From Symbiodinium natans (lineage: Eukaryota; Sar; Dinophyceae; Suessiales; Symbiodiniaceae), in NCBI GenBank assembly GCA_905221605.1, contig CAJNDS010000563.1:1-64000 (forward strand): a DNA stretch of 64,000 nt, in the 5' to 3' direction. Position numbers and translations under genes: made by a program. Every line of letters begins with the position of its first letter. Positions within the stretch are counted from its first letter, which is position 1. A model generated the notes under the pieces. That model did no database searches. It had not been told where the DNA came from and saw only the letters and a list, made by a program, of their open reading frames with translations. Below, piece after piece: positions 47,643-59,732 of the stretch.

Positions 47643-50503
47643 TACTGGTCGTGCTCGGCCATTCTCGATTGCCGAGGCAAGCTCAGTCGTTCCTACACGC
47701 CGGTGCAGCTCGCTCGGGCCATGAATGGCCATGACGCAGATGGCAGTGCTCCTAAGATCCTCTAAGAAGCGTCAAGCTGCCGGCAGCGAGAAAGTTCGAG
47801 CAAACTGGAATCCAGGTCCTGACTCAACGCAAAACTACGATGGATGTCTGGGAACACCAGCAACCCTCGTGATGGTGCCGCTCCTTGAAGACAACGTATG
47901 TCTGTAGAACCTGATCAAAGCTGTTCGGGCCTATACAACGATGACTAGTACCTAGGCCAGATCTCGAGAGTGACTGCACTATAGAGTCGGAGTGGCCGCG
48001 CTCTCACGCAGGGATCTCCTGAAGACTCGCAGCGTTGCAGGGGCGACTGGGGAAAACGGACAGCGCGATCGTCCAGCAACGCAGAGTTCTGCCAGAACGT
48101 GGCAGCGGGGCAGGAAGGGCTGTTCGTCAAGGATCCCATATATCGAGGAATCATGGTCATGCTGGCAAACTAAACTAATCAATCCTTGCTGCAAACTTGT
48201 AGCAGCAACTCTTGCAGCACTCTTGGTGGACGGCTGAGGGTTTCCATCTCACCCCCCGCTTCCCCCGCGTGGCACGTGAAAGACCTGTAGCCTGTGCGAT
48301 GACGGTGCCGACACGCAAGATGTAAACCGATTTGATGACTCCAAGCAATGCTGTCTTTACCCCTACTGCGTGGGCATTTGCACAGCATGCATGCAGTGCC
48401 GAATAACCCGCTATTACATGATCAATCGAAGATGAAAGTGTGCATTGTCGGGGTGCTCCTCGCGTCTCAGCAGCCTTCTCCAGCACGAGCTGTTGGAGCA
48501 TGCTACTGGTCGTGCTCGGCCATTCTCGATTGCCGAGGCAGCTCAGTCGTTCCTACACGCCGGTGCAGCTCGCTCGGGCCATGAATGGCCATGACGCAGA
48601 TGGCAGTGCTCCTAAGATCCTCTACGAAGCATCAAGCTGCCGGCAGCGAGAAAGTTCGAGCAAACTGGAATCCAGGTCCTGACTCAACACAAAACTACGA
48701 TGGATGTCTGGGAACACCAGCAATCCTCGTGATGGTGCCGCTCCTTGAAGACAACGTATGTCTGTAGAACCTGATCAAAGCTATTCGGGCCTTTATGACG
48801 ATGACTAGTACCTAGGCCAGATCTCGAGAGTGACTGCACTATAGAGTCGGAGTGGCCGCGCTCTCACGCAGGGATCTCCTGAAGACTCGCAACGTTGCAG
48901 GGGCGACTGGGGAAAACGGACAGCGCGATCGTCCAGCAACGCAGAGTTCTGCCAGAACGTGGCAGCGGGGCAGGAAGGGCTGTTCGTCAAGGATCCCATA
49001 TATCGAGGAATCATGGTCATGCTGGCAAACTAAACTAAGTAATCCTTGCTGCAAACTTGTAGCAGCAACTCTTGCAGCACTCTCGGTGGACGGCTGAGGG
49101 TTTCCATCTCACCCCCCGCTTCCCCCGCGTGGCACGTGAAAGACCTGTAGCCTGTGCGACGACGGTGCCGACACGCAAGATGTAAACCGATTTGATGACT
49201 CCAAGCAATGCTGTCTTTACCCCTACTGCGTGGGCATTTGCACAGCATGCATGCAGTGCCCAATAGCCCGCTATTACATGATCAATCGAAGATGAAAGTG
49301 TGCATTGTCGGGGTGCTCCTCGCGTCTCAGCAGCCTTCTCCAGTACGAGCTGTTGGAGCATGCTACTGGTCGTGCTCGGCCATTCTCGATTGCCGAGGCA
49401 AGCTCAGTCGTTCCTACACGCCGGCGCAGCTCGCTCGGGCCATGAATGGCCATGACGCAGATGGCAGTGCTCCTAAGATCCTCTACGAAGCATCAAGCTG
49501 CCGGCAGCGAGAAAGTTCGAGCAAACTGGAATCCAGGTCCTGACTCAACACAAAACTACGATGGATGTCTGGGAACACCAGCAATCCTCGTGATGGTGCC
49601 GCTCCTTGAAGACAACGTATGTCTGTAGAACCTGATCAAAGCTATTCGGGCCTTTATGACGATGACTAGTACCTAGGCCAGATCTCGAGAGTGACTGCAC
49701 TATAGAGTCGGAGTGGCCGCGCTCTCACGCAGGGATCTCCTGAAGACTCGCAACGTTGCAGGGGCGACTGGGGAAAACGGACAGCGCGATCGTCCAGCAA
49801 CGCAGAGTTCTGCCAGAACGTGGCAGCGGGGCAGGAAGGGCTGTTCGTCAAGGATCCCATATATCGAGGAATCATGGTCATGCTGGCAAACTAAACTAAT
49901 TAATCCTTGCTGCAAACTTGTAGCAGCAACTCTTGCAGCACTCTCGGTGGACGGCTGAGGGTTTCCATCTCACCCCCCGCTTCCCCCGCGTGGCACGTGA
50001 AAGACCTGTAGCCTGTGCGACGACGGTGCCGACACGCAAGATGTAAACCGATTTGATGACTCCAAGCAATGCTGTCTTTACCCCTACTGCGTGGGCATTT
50101 GCACAGCATGCATGCAGTGCCCAATAACCCGCTATGACATGATCAATCGAAGATGAAAGTGTGCATTGTCGGGGTGCTCCTCGCGGCTCAGCAGCCTTCT
50201 CCAGTACGAGCTGTTGGAGCATGCTACTGGTCGTGCCACGGTCGTGCTCGGCCATTCTCGATTGCCGAGGCAAGCTCAGTCGTTCCTACACGCCGGTGCA
50301 GCTCGCTCGGGCCATGAATGGCCATGGCGCACATGGCAGTGCTCCTAAGATCCTCTACGAAGCATCAAGCTGCCGGCAGCGAGAAAGCTCGAGCAAACTG
50401 GAATCCAGGTCCTGATTCAACACAAAACTACGATGGATGTCTGGGAACACCAACCCTCGCGACGGTGCCTCTCCTTAACGACAACGTATGTCTGTAGAGC
50501 CTG
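47643..50503. repeat. 860-bp tandem array, about 3.3 copies
   Basis: Copies start at 47643, 48504, 49364 and 50225 (last one partial). They differ by a handful of substitutions, a 1-bp deletion in copy 2, and an extra about 11 bp in copy 4. A diverged older copy seems to precede the array at about 47470-47642. Small frames (81 and 71 codons, both strands) repeat with the array but none looks like a known protein. Confidence 0.9.
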
Positions 50504-50695
50504 TAAGCTGGCAGAGCTTTAGAATCCCAAAGTAACCCGTTTGGAGATGCTTCCTGGCAGAAAGCGGCCTGTTTGGGGTCTCAATGACCCAGAAAGTTGG
50601 GAGCATCATGGATCTAGGCCATTTCTCATCCCTAGACTACTCTAATCCCTGTGACAGCCTAGGTCTCCTTTCTCAAAGTCGGTCTAAACCTCTGA

Positions 50696-50834
50696 CCAGG
50701 ATGGGCTGTCAGGCACTAGAATCCCCATAAGCAACCCTACAACGGGCCTTTTTTTAAGGGGTTATAGGGCAGAATAGCTATAATCCCCCATTAAAGGGCC
50801 TCTTTAAGGGGGAGGGTAGGAGAGCCCGTCCTGG
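50696..50834. mobile_element. 139-bp MITE-like element (CCAGGATGGGC family)
   Basis: Same ends as 46585-46672 with a longer interior. Internal strings such as AGGGCCT and GTTATAGGG are shared with it. Confidence 0.55.
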
Positions 50835-50913
50835 GAAGAGGACCGGGAGGGCGTGCGCTGCCTGCCCTGGCTCGCCAGGGCGGCCCAAGCTCCGCCCGTC
50901 GTGGATCGCGCCA

Positions 50914-50980
50914 GGGTTTAGGGTTTAGGGTTTAGGGTTTAGGGTTTAGGGTTTAGGGTTTAGGGTTTAGGGTTTAGGGT
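50914..50980. repeat. Pure TTTAGGG tract
   Basis: About nine units. Confidence 0.95.
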
Positions 50981-50999
50981 CCGACACACACCCGGAAAC

Positions 51000-53900
51000 T
51001 CTGGAAACCTAAAACCCGAAAACCCCGAACCCTAAATGCCCATCTTGTCAAACCTCCGCGACATGCAAGACAAGAGGTGGGTGACCCAGAGAGGAACAAG
51101 CAGATCGGTCGCAAGAGCCGCGCAGTGAGACATGCCCTCTGTCATGGGCTGCGGACGTGTTACAAGCCAGAAGTACTGCCACACGGCCAGTTTTGCAGAG
51201 AGTTCCTTGAATGACGCGCTGCAGTGATGTTGAGTCTCCTGATGTTCATGTGACGAGCTTGACCCCGTGAGGGAACTCAAGACAAACTGCTGCGTTGTTG
51301 GGCAAGGGTTGACCCTGTCTCAGCTTGTACTCATGCGAAGGCTGCTAAGTCAAGTCATGGCTGGACATGCCTCAGTCCTGCGTCAAGACAGATTGGAAGC
51401 CCTGTTGAAGTCGACTGGTGCTGCGCTTCCGAACATTAAGCTGTGGCGCGCCCTCGCCCTGGCTCCACTAGAAGCATGCTCCAGATGTTCAGCAATATCA
51501 TCTGTTGAGGATTCAAGGATTCGGGGGGGAGGGGGGGGGAGGGGGGGTTATAGCACGCAGGGGTCAGGTCGATGTTGGGAATTGCCCTTAAGCTGGCCAT
51601 TTGGCTCTCTTCCGCCGCGCAGGCTTCTAAGCCCTACAAGCACTATGTCATCAGGGCGTGCCTACTGATCCACGTCACTCCTTAGCCTGCGAGAACCGAT
51701 CATCAGGCTTGGATGAGCTGTGGCCAAAACCCTTTGAACTTGTTATGTGTTGATGAAAGTTTCTCTCGCGAGCTCTCGCACGGCCTTTACAGGCCTCTTC
51801 GCCAGCTGGCGTGCAACTTTTGCACAGGGGTTGCAGAGATGCGGACTACCGCGGAAAGGTTCCAGCCCTGCAGCGAACTATCGCGCGCTCTCGCGACCAA
51901 AGCTCTCTTGCAAAAGCTATCCTCGTGCGCTCGCGCACCCCGGATCGCGCAGCTGATGCGGCCCAATCATACATTAACCCCTTATCTGACTCCTTTCATG
52001 GCTTATCCAGCTGCTCAGATGGTTTCCGGGCTACTTTGAGGCTCGGATTCTGTGAGCCAGTCGTAACCTCCAGACATCTGGAGCTTGAATCCAGCCCGCC
52101 CCGATGGCTCAAAGTAACCTTCTCACGGATGCCCTCTTCCTCAGCTACGTTGCAGCGGCCTGTTTCCGCCTTTTGTGAACACTGCAAGCGTCGTGTATCG
52201 ACACCCACAGGCGTGCCTGCCGTGATGTGTGCTGACGCTGACCATGTCACCACAACACACATGTCGAAAGTCCGTACAAGCTGCCAGTGAGTTTGATGTT
52301 TGGGACAGATAGTGGGCGGCATACGCTAGGACCTTCCATGACGCCTGCTGGATCGACGTCCTATCTTCCAAACCGCCTATTGCTCACAGAAACTTTCCTG
52401 TTGACACAACCAGCTCTCGCACCAGCCGCGAGTGTTGAAGCACTTCTCGGCCTTGGCCATGCCATGTCAAAAGGCATTGTGAGAAGATGCGCCTGTCTTC
52501 CCAAGCTTCTCATGGCCATCGAGCTAGTGCAGGAGCGACCAGCAGCCAAGATTTTATGTCTTGAGTGCGATGGGCGCCTTAAGCTGGCGCACAGACCAGC
52601 TTCCTCGAAGCTATGGCCATATTGACCGGACGGTCGAAGTGGGGTGACGGGTGAAAGCTGTGGGGACTCGGGTTATAGGGATCTACATACCAGACAGCAA
52701 GTTGAGCGTTTAGGGCCTATAGGGTTTTTTGGGTTTAGGGTGCTTCTGGCACATGTTCGACACTGCGGAGAACGGGGTTGGAAAGCACTGGCGCGCTTTG
52801 GCATTGCAATGTGAAGCTGAAAACACGCCCCCAGCATCGCAGAAGAAGCGCTTACAGTAATGCGGCACCAAGTCGTTTCCTCACAAGGCCTGTTTGCGCA
52901 CAACCCTCATGGTTCTGGAGGAGCACGACCTACCAAGAAAGCCCTTGTCGAGTGTAGCCGAGCAACAGAATGCAACACGACTCCTGCTGACACAGGGATG
53001 GATACCGAGGACATCAGGGGACGAGCACTCAAAACCTGGTGCCGGGCTGAAGAGAGGAAGGGCCTTCGGTTCGAGTGGCGAGACCTTACCCGTCTAAGCG
53101 AGCATGAGCTCCCGGAAAAGAGCCGGCCATACGGAATTCCCACGTCAGCTCTGCTTCACACGAGCTACACCCTACACCCTAAATCCCCGGAAGAGCTGCT
53201 GGCAGGGAAACACGTGTGAAAGAAAGCGTTTGACCGTTGTGCGCAGGTCTGGCCGGTCCTGCTAACCTCAGGCTGCAGTGGCAGGCGGCAAAGCTACTGG
53301 TGGCTCTGGTAGTCTTCTTCAGCCCGCTGTGTTGGTTCTATCCGGATGCTACAGGATGTCTGCCGCTACGTCGAAACATGTCCACCAAGGTGTCACAGCT
53401 TTCTTCGAAGCCTCCGGCCCCTGAAAGGACGCCCGACCCCACCTGGATGTAAGGAAGCTTTGCACCACTCCCAGTGCAAAGCTGTAGAGCATCAGGTTCA
53501 GGGGCTCCTGGAATAAGCAGCGAGGATGAACGCATGAGGCGCGAACTCAGGTTTTTTGCACCACATCGCAAGCAGGATGTTGTGTTCATGATCAACGAAA
53601 TTGTGTTGGATGCAGTCCTACATCACAGTTTCGGTTGTTAACTGGTTCAAGCTCAAAGTTGACTTAAAGCTTTCTTACTACTTGCTTATGAACACCCCAA
53701 AGAAAAGAGAATCATCTCTACATTACCCTTGTAAGGAAGAACATGTTTTGTTCTTTGGGGGGTTCTTTTCAGCAAATAGTAGTTTCCGGGAGCTTCTTCA
53801 GCTTCCTGAGTTCGTTGGGTCGCCCGCTGAAGGTCTTTTTGCAGGAGAACTTGGTTTGGCAGGGCAGCAATCTCACACTCGTTGCTCAGTCTTTGGGGGG

Positions 53901-54060
53901 CAACATGTTCATACCTATTACGCCAGCGTAGGCCCCAAACAGCGAGAGACACATGGGGACACGACCGGCACGTCAAGCTCTCCAGACTCGGGGAACACGG
54001 TGAACATGCAGCTTCAACGTTCGAGACGTCTCAGCCAGCCCTTTCTCACCAGAGCTCCGG
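51000..54060. other. Host DNA, no gene recognised
   Basis: Open frames up to 159 codons on both strands without a recognised domain. A G-rich run lies at 51523-51549. Confidence 0.35.
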
Positions 54061-54064
54061 TTGT

Positions 54065-54300
54065 CCTCCAAAAGCTTTAGGCGAGCCCCGACGTCCAAAA
54101 GCGACGACAGCTTCGCATTCCGCGAATCCAGACGTCCAAAAGCGACCACAATTACGAGCACCGAGGGTGGCGATGTCGATGCGCGCGGCGCCTAGAGTGC
54201 GATTTCGGGATTGCCCAAAAGCGACGACGACTTCGCACTTGCCGAACGCAGATGGACGTTCAAAAGCGACGTGGCGAACCCAGACATCCAAAAACGATGG
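54065..54300. repeat. Degenerate tandem repeat (GACGTCCAAAAGCGACGAC)
   Basis: About five diverged units built on CCAAAAGCGACGAC and CTTCGCA, spaced roughly 40-60 bp. Frames crossing it are repetitive and not recognised. Confidence 0.6.
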
Positions 54301-54928
54301 CGGCTACGACGATGGCGATGTGGGTTCGCACGGCGCCGAGGCGGGAGCACGATTTCCAATATCGCGAATTGCGAATCCCCTTGGTTGGCCACAGGCAGCG
54401 AACCCAACGTCCCAAAATGGCAGGAATCCACTCCCGGTGCCATGTCTCCAGGGCGCGGGGGCGATTCAAGCCTCAAAAAAGTGCACGGGACCTTAGGCGG
54501 AGAGCACGATTTCCACCGACAACACAAAATGCGCACGGGGCCTAACCACCTATAGGCGAGAGCGCGACTCACACCACGCACGAAGCCAAAAGCATGTGGT
54601 TTGCAATGTTTCAAGGCCCCAAGAAATCCGCACGGGCACCCGCGCTGTGGGAAAAGGCACGATGTTCGTCCAAAATGCGACCGCCGCTCGAGGAATGACG
54701 TCCGCGAGTCGGGCGCGTTGCGGGCGTGCCCCCCCGCGCACTTATCAATCTAACACGCTTTGAAACCCTGAACGGAGGAAACCCCCCAGTGTTGGCACAC
54801 TGCTTGGGGGAAAAATGAAACCTCCAAGTACGGGCAGAGGCCTTAAGGGAAGAGGTGCCATCGGAGGCTGCCTGGAACTTGTCATCCTCGTCGTCACCAA
54901 ATTTCACCCACATTGCCTTCGAGTGTCG

Positions 54929-55596
54929 GTTTAGGGTTTAGGGTTTAGGTTTAGGGTTTAGGGTTTAGGGTTTAGGGTTTAGGGTTTAGGGTTTAGGGTT
55001 TAGGGTTTAGGGTTTAGGGTTTAGGGTTTAGGGTTTAGGGTTTAGGGTTTAGGTGCACTCCTCACTCTTCACCTCAAAGACCCTTTCCTAGGCCCTAGGC
55101 TCGTAGCACGCAATCCCAAGCAAAAGTTCCCAAACCCTTCGAAGCCCCCAACAAACCCTCTTTCCACCCGGTGAAGCGCAAAGGAGAGCCCCAAGTTAGC
55201 ACTTAAAGGACCTCCCTGCAAGCGCCAACTGCTGAGCTCCCCAGTTTCGATGACAGCACCATCTGAGTCCTAAACCCTAAACCCCAAACCCTAAACCCTA
55301 ACCCCCCAAAACCCTAAATACCCTAAACCCCAAACCCCAAACCCCAAACCCTAAACCCTAAACCCTGAACCCTAAACCCTAAACCCTAAACCCTAAACCC
55401 CTACAACCGTTGCGGTAAGGCCATCAAGATGAGGCTGGGGCCTTCTGGCTGGGTCATCGACAGGTTCCCGGGCAGTCTATTCCTTTCCTTGCACCTCCCC
55501 CGCTTTAGAGATTAAGGGGTTTAGGGTTTAGGGTTTTAGGGTTTTAGGGTTTAGGGTTTAGGGTTTTAGGGTTTTAGGGCTTAGGGTTTAGCGTTT
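54929..55596. repeat. Cluster of three telomere-like tracts
   Basis: 54929-55053 (TTTAGGG, the longest pure tract in the window, about 18 units), 55272-55401 (CCCTAAA with variants) and 55517-55596 (TTTAGGG and TTTTAGGG variants). Confidence 0.95.
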
Positions 55597-55599
55597 AAG

Positions 55600-56829
55600 G
55601 GGTCTAGGGTGTAGGCTGTCTTCGTATGATTGTCTGATCATGAACCGATCACTGTGCTACTGCTTGGCTACTGTGGGAGGTTTCTACAGCGCTGCACCTG
55701 GTTGAGGTTCATTCTAGGGGTGAAGACTGTGTTGGAACAGTACTCCTAAGTAAGATCCTCTGAAAAGCCCAGCCCGGGCAGAAGGCTATCCCGAGGAACG
55801 ATACATTTGGTGTAGGTGAGTTTTGCTATTTTGAAAAGAATCTGCGTGGACATATTTGTCGCAATCAAAAGCCTCTTGTAGGGGTCGTAGTCTGAGGTGG
55901 CCTACAAAAGAAGCCCTTGTCTGAAGCTTCCTGAGCCAAAGCCCGAGACAGGGCGGCTTGAAAGGGCAGTTTCGATGGTCTGTGGGGGCTAAGGGCTTGA
56001 CCTTCAAACTTGAGCAACGACGTTTCCACACTAGCGCCTTCAGTGTGCGCAGCTCTGGAGACGACGACGACGACCACGACCACGACGACCACTGCAATCA
56101 ACTTCAAGTGTAAACCCTAAACCATCCAAACCCTATACCCTGTAACCAAGAAGCAGCCACAACCCAACCCACCCTGCCCAGCCAAAGCGCGATGTCGCGT
56201 TTTTTTTTAAGCACGTGTCGCGCCGCTGCAGGGCTCCATCGTTCTCCGCAGGCGCATTTCCTCCAGTGCGAAGGGGCTTGTTGCATCCGACTTAAGAAGC
56301 CCCCAAATCGACTTCTGCTGTAGGTGACCTAAGAACCCTATGAGGGGCTTTACACTGAGAGCTTAACACCAGGTGGGTTTTGGGGCTCTTCAGGCATACT
56401 TACGCGGACCTATGTATTGTACCCGGGCTCTAGCAAAAAGAACTATTGATTTACTTAACAAGGGTTCCCTGTTTGGGTTGGTTACTTGATAAGTGAACCT
56501 CGAACCAACAAAAAGTGAAAAGGGTACCGCTGGGCTACCAAGATGAAGACTCTTCTTAGGGTAGTTACATGGTCCCTTAGAATGGGCCCTTGAAAGGGGA
56601 TCCCATATATATGTATATATATATATATATATCCCTTATATACCCTATGCAACCCAAGGGCCCAGACATCAGAACCCTTTAAAGGAGGGGGCCACATTAT
56701 GCGCCCGTGAGTCCCAATCCCTAAACCCTGAGCCCGAAACCCTTAGAAGTCAGAAGTATAGGAGCCATATCCCTGCACGAAATCCAAGTTGAAACCAGCT
56801 TTGGCTTGGTGACCTCTAGCATGAGAACC

Positions 56830-56860
<31 letters not shown>

Positions 56861-57107
56861 AAAAAAAAAAAAAAAAACAAAAAAAAACACAAAACTGAAC
56901 TTCACATGGGGTTGAGGGTTTAGGGTTTCGGGCTATGAGGGAGCATTCTAAACCCCGCACAACAAGGAGGCTCAGGGTTCTTCCGGAACGGGGTGTCGTT
57001 CGCGGTCTTGGCGCAAAAAACTTTTCTGAACGCGCATCGAACTCGGAAAGAGGGCCAGGCATCAAGTAGGGGCCCCTTACTGTACTAACTTTTCGCTAAG
57101 GGCATTC
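55600..57107. other. Host DNA, no gene recognised; foldback and homopolymers
   Basis: Contains a repeat-like segment at 56565-56680 with inverted GGGCCCTTG / CAAGGGCCC and a (TA)n core, and a run of 23 C directly followed by 27 A at 56828-56877. Confidence 0.45.
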
Positions 57108-57995
57108 TTACCTAAGGCCCCTTAGAACCCTATTTATGACCACGGGGGGCCCCTCCATGTAGAGCCACCAGGCAATGCCTCTCCGCATTCTCCGATCTTT
57201 GCCCTCCGATGCCTCATTCCTGCCGACGATCCGGACGTCTTCCCAGGAAGCATCGGATTTGGGCATAGGCAGCAGTGATGGTAAGGTAGGTGCAGAACAC
57301 CTGCCAGCCAACCCTGCTGCACCACCCTGTCCAACGCTCTTGGGCCCGCTGCCCCCGGTCAAAGAAAGCAAAGGCAACCAACTCCTTGAGGAGGACCACC
57401 AAGCTACTTGCGCTGAGGCCCATCTTCCAAGACAGGCGCCTTTTATTGGCCAGCTCTACTTCCTGCGTCAACCTTGGTCGCCCAGTAACCACTTCCGGCA
57501 GTCTGTGACGACCAGGAGCGTCCGGTCAAGCGCGGGAAGCCCAAAAAAGAACTGAAACATCCGCAGAACTTCAAGAAAGCTCCGCGCCAGGTCCCTGTGC
57601 GAAGCGATGAGCAGAAAAAGGTCCACACCACCCGAGGCCACTTCCTTGAGACCGCCCAACATCCCACGAGACAAGCCCGGGGTGTCAACGATGCGCAGCT
57701 CGTATCCGAAGCCACTGCTTCCTTCATCGGTCCAGGATTCGCACGCGGTCGTCACAGCAGTGAGGCCGTCTGCAGCTCGGAATGGACCTGCATCATGAGG
57801 CTTCCCTGCCAGCAGATTTCCCGTGGCACTCTTCCCAACACCCTCGGCGCCCGTCAGCACGACGACGCGCTGGAGCTCATGGCCGTTGAGAGTCATCCGT
57901 CCTGATCCTAGCTTGCTCATGTGTCTGGTTACGGTTCTTTTTCTTCCATGGCTGCTGGTGCCTACCGACATCTTTGAGGGTCCTGAAAGCCACAC
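57108..57995 (-). pseudogene. AIG1/GIMAP-type GTPase, probably broken
   Basis: Frame 57468-57995 (175 codons) holds the GTPase core: G1 GAEGVGKSATGN, then GLTAVTTACESW, G3 DTPGLSRG and a G4-like LVVTD. It stops soon after G4. Further frames downstream (57214-57492 and 57108-57377) encode segments such as LSASSLVVLLKELVAFAFF that could be the rest of the fold in other frames. An intron, a frameshift or decay can explain this. AIG1-like GTPases are a large family in plants and protists, linked to stress and membrane scaffolds. No start context clarifies the true first exon. Confidence 0.65.
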
Positions 57996-58312
57996 CCCGA
58001 GCCTCGAGCAACAAAATCTACCTACAAGTTCTGTGAAGAGCTGTTGAAGCCCACGCTAGAATCTAGAAACGCCCAACGACTTTCGTGGAACCTGCCCCGT
58101 TTCGACGCATTTGGATTGATATTACTGCTGCGGTGATTTACGGCCCCTTTCGGGCCTGTGGGCTCGCGGGCTCTACGGGCCCTTATACGGTCCTCTACGG
58201 GCCTGCGGCCCTGAAGGCCCCGTTAAGGACCTTGGCCCCTGCTCTGCTTCTGGTTTGTTGTGAAGTCTTTTGTCTTGTCAAGCCCCTCATAGATTTCTCA
58301 AGTAGCCCCCCT

Positions 58313-58383
58313 AAACCCTAAACCCTTCAGGTTTAGGGTTCTAAAGGGTTTAGGGTTTAGGGTTGACAAGGTTCAGGGTTTAG
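58313..58383. repeat. Telomere-like patches, both orientations
   Basis: Short CCCTAAACCC directly followed by TTTAGGG-type units; a third small patch at 58469-58482. Confidence 0.75.
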
Positions 58384-59732
58384 GGCTCTTCAAGTACTAG
58401 TACGGGGTGTCGTTCACAATCGGAGTCTGGGGAGGGCACTTTCAGGGCGGCTGAAGCAAGTCTGCTTAGGGTTTAGGGTTTATAGGGCTTATGGATTACC
58501 TGCGTCAACAGCTTAGGTTGTGGGGAGCCAATTGCAAGTGGCCTTGAGTCCTCAAGCAGGAAACGTCGGCTGTCAAAGGATGGATCACAAAACTCCAGCA
58601 CGAGCGTACAGGCAGAAGGCAAGATGTTCGCATACCAAACTGAGCTCCATGCAGTGGGCCCACTGATTTGCTGCAAGCGCTCATCTTGGCCATCCCAACA
58701 CTGCCCCTCGGACCCCTTCACTTTCTGCAGATTGCAGGCGGGACACTTCAAGCACCTCAGCCACTGCCGGTAGCCGCGACCTTCGAGCTTGATAGCGCAA
58801 GGGGAGGACACGGCCAGGAAGGCTTGGGGGTCCTTTGGCTCGTGGGGAGGTTTGGGGCAACATGTGCGTAACTAAGATCCTTAGTTGTCCAGTACCTAGG
58901 GGTTTTAAAGGTTAACCTTTGGGATTATAAGGGGAATGCATTAACCCAAAAAGGTTAAAGGTTACCTACTCTACTACTAAGGATCCGTGCACCGAACCCT
59001 GAGCCTTACCAGGCCTACCAGAAAGCTTGACAGCTTCCGGGTCGGGTCAAGCGCTCCAGTCTTCGGCCCTGATCAAGCTCTGCACCCACCACGGAAGAAC
59101 CGAAAGCACCAACAACATTCCTTCAAAACAGTTGAAACCAAGTTTGGGGAAGTTCTTCCACATTGAAAGGGGTGGCGAGAGTCTGGATTTTCTGAACTCA
59201 CGTTTCCTTGCCATGGGCCCGGCCGGCGCCCCCAAAATGTTGAACCTGCGCGGCATGAAGGGTGACTGCGGCACTCACCGACATGCACACAAAACGGGCG
59301 AGGCAAGACTGCTGTTTTGTTTTGCCTTCGCAGGCCACGCCAACATCGGCCGTCTTTTGGGAAATTGAGCTCCATGATCGCTGCATATTCTGTATATCAA
59401 ATGGTATGTGAGCACGAGACAACCCCTGGTAGATAAAAACGTTGTCATGTTGTCATTTCTGCAGCGTGCCGGAACGTGCTGGCAACATAATGCCTGAATT
59501 TTCTGCCAGCTTCTGTGGCCACATCTTTGCCCATCAAACTAAATCGTAAGGGCGTCTCTGCTGCTAGCTCCACATTTCATATTTGAGCTCAGCTCTTGCA
59601 CAGTTCTGCGGCAACATGAAGATGCTACCGACAGACAGTATGGAGACGAAAGGGCCAATCGTACTACAACTGCGCCCATCAAGCTCTCTTGTGAAGCCGA
59701 GCGAACATTGCCTGCCATACTTTCGCTAACTA
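58384..59732. other. Host DNA, no gene recognised
   Basis: Short frames only. A foldback-like segment lies at about 58873-58982 (CTAAGATCCTTAGT ... ACTAAGGATCC). The interval 59370-59732 may hold the 3' region of the GTPase gene that follows. Confidence 0.4.

Noticed and set aside
47725-50415. Repeated 60-81 codon frames as a gene family
   Set aside because: Their conservation only reflects the recent tandem duplication; both strands are equally conserved.
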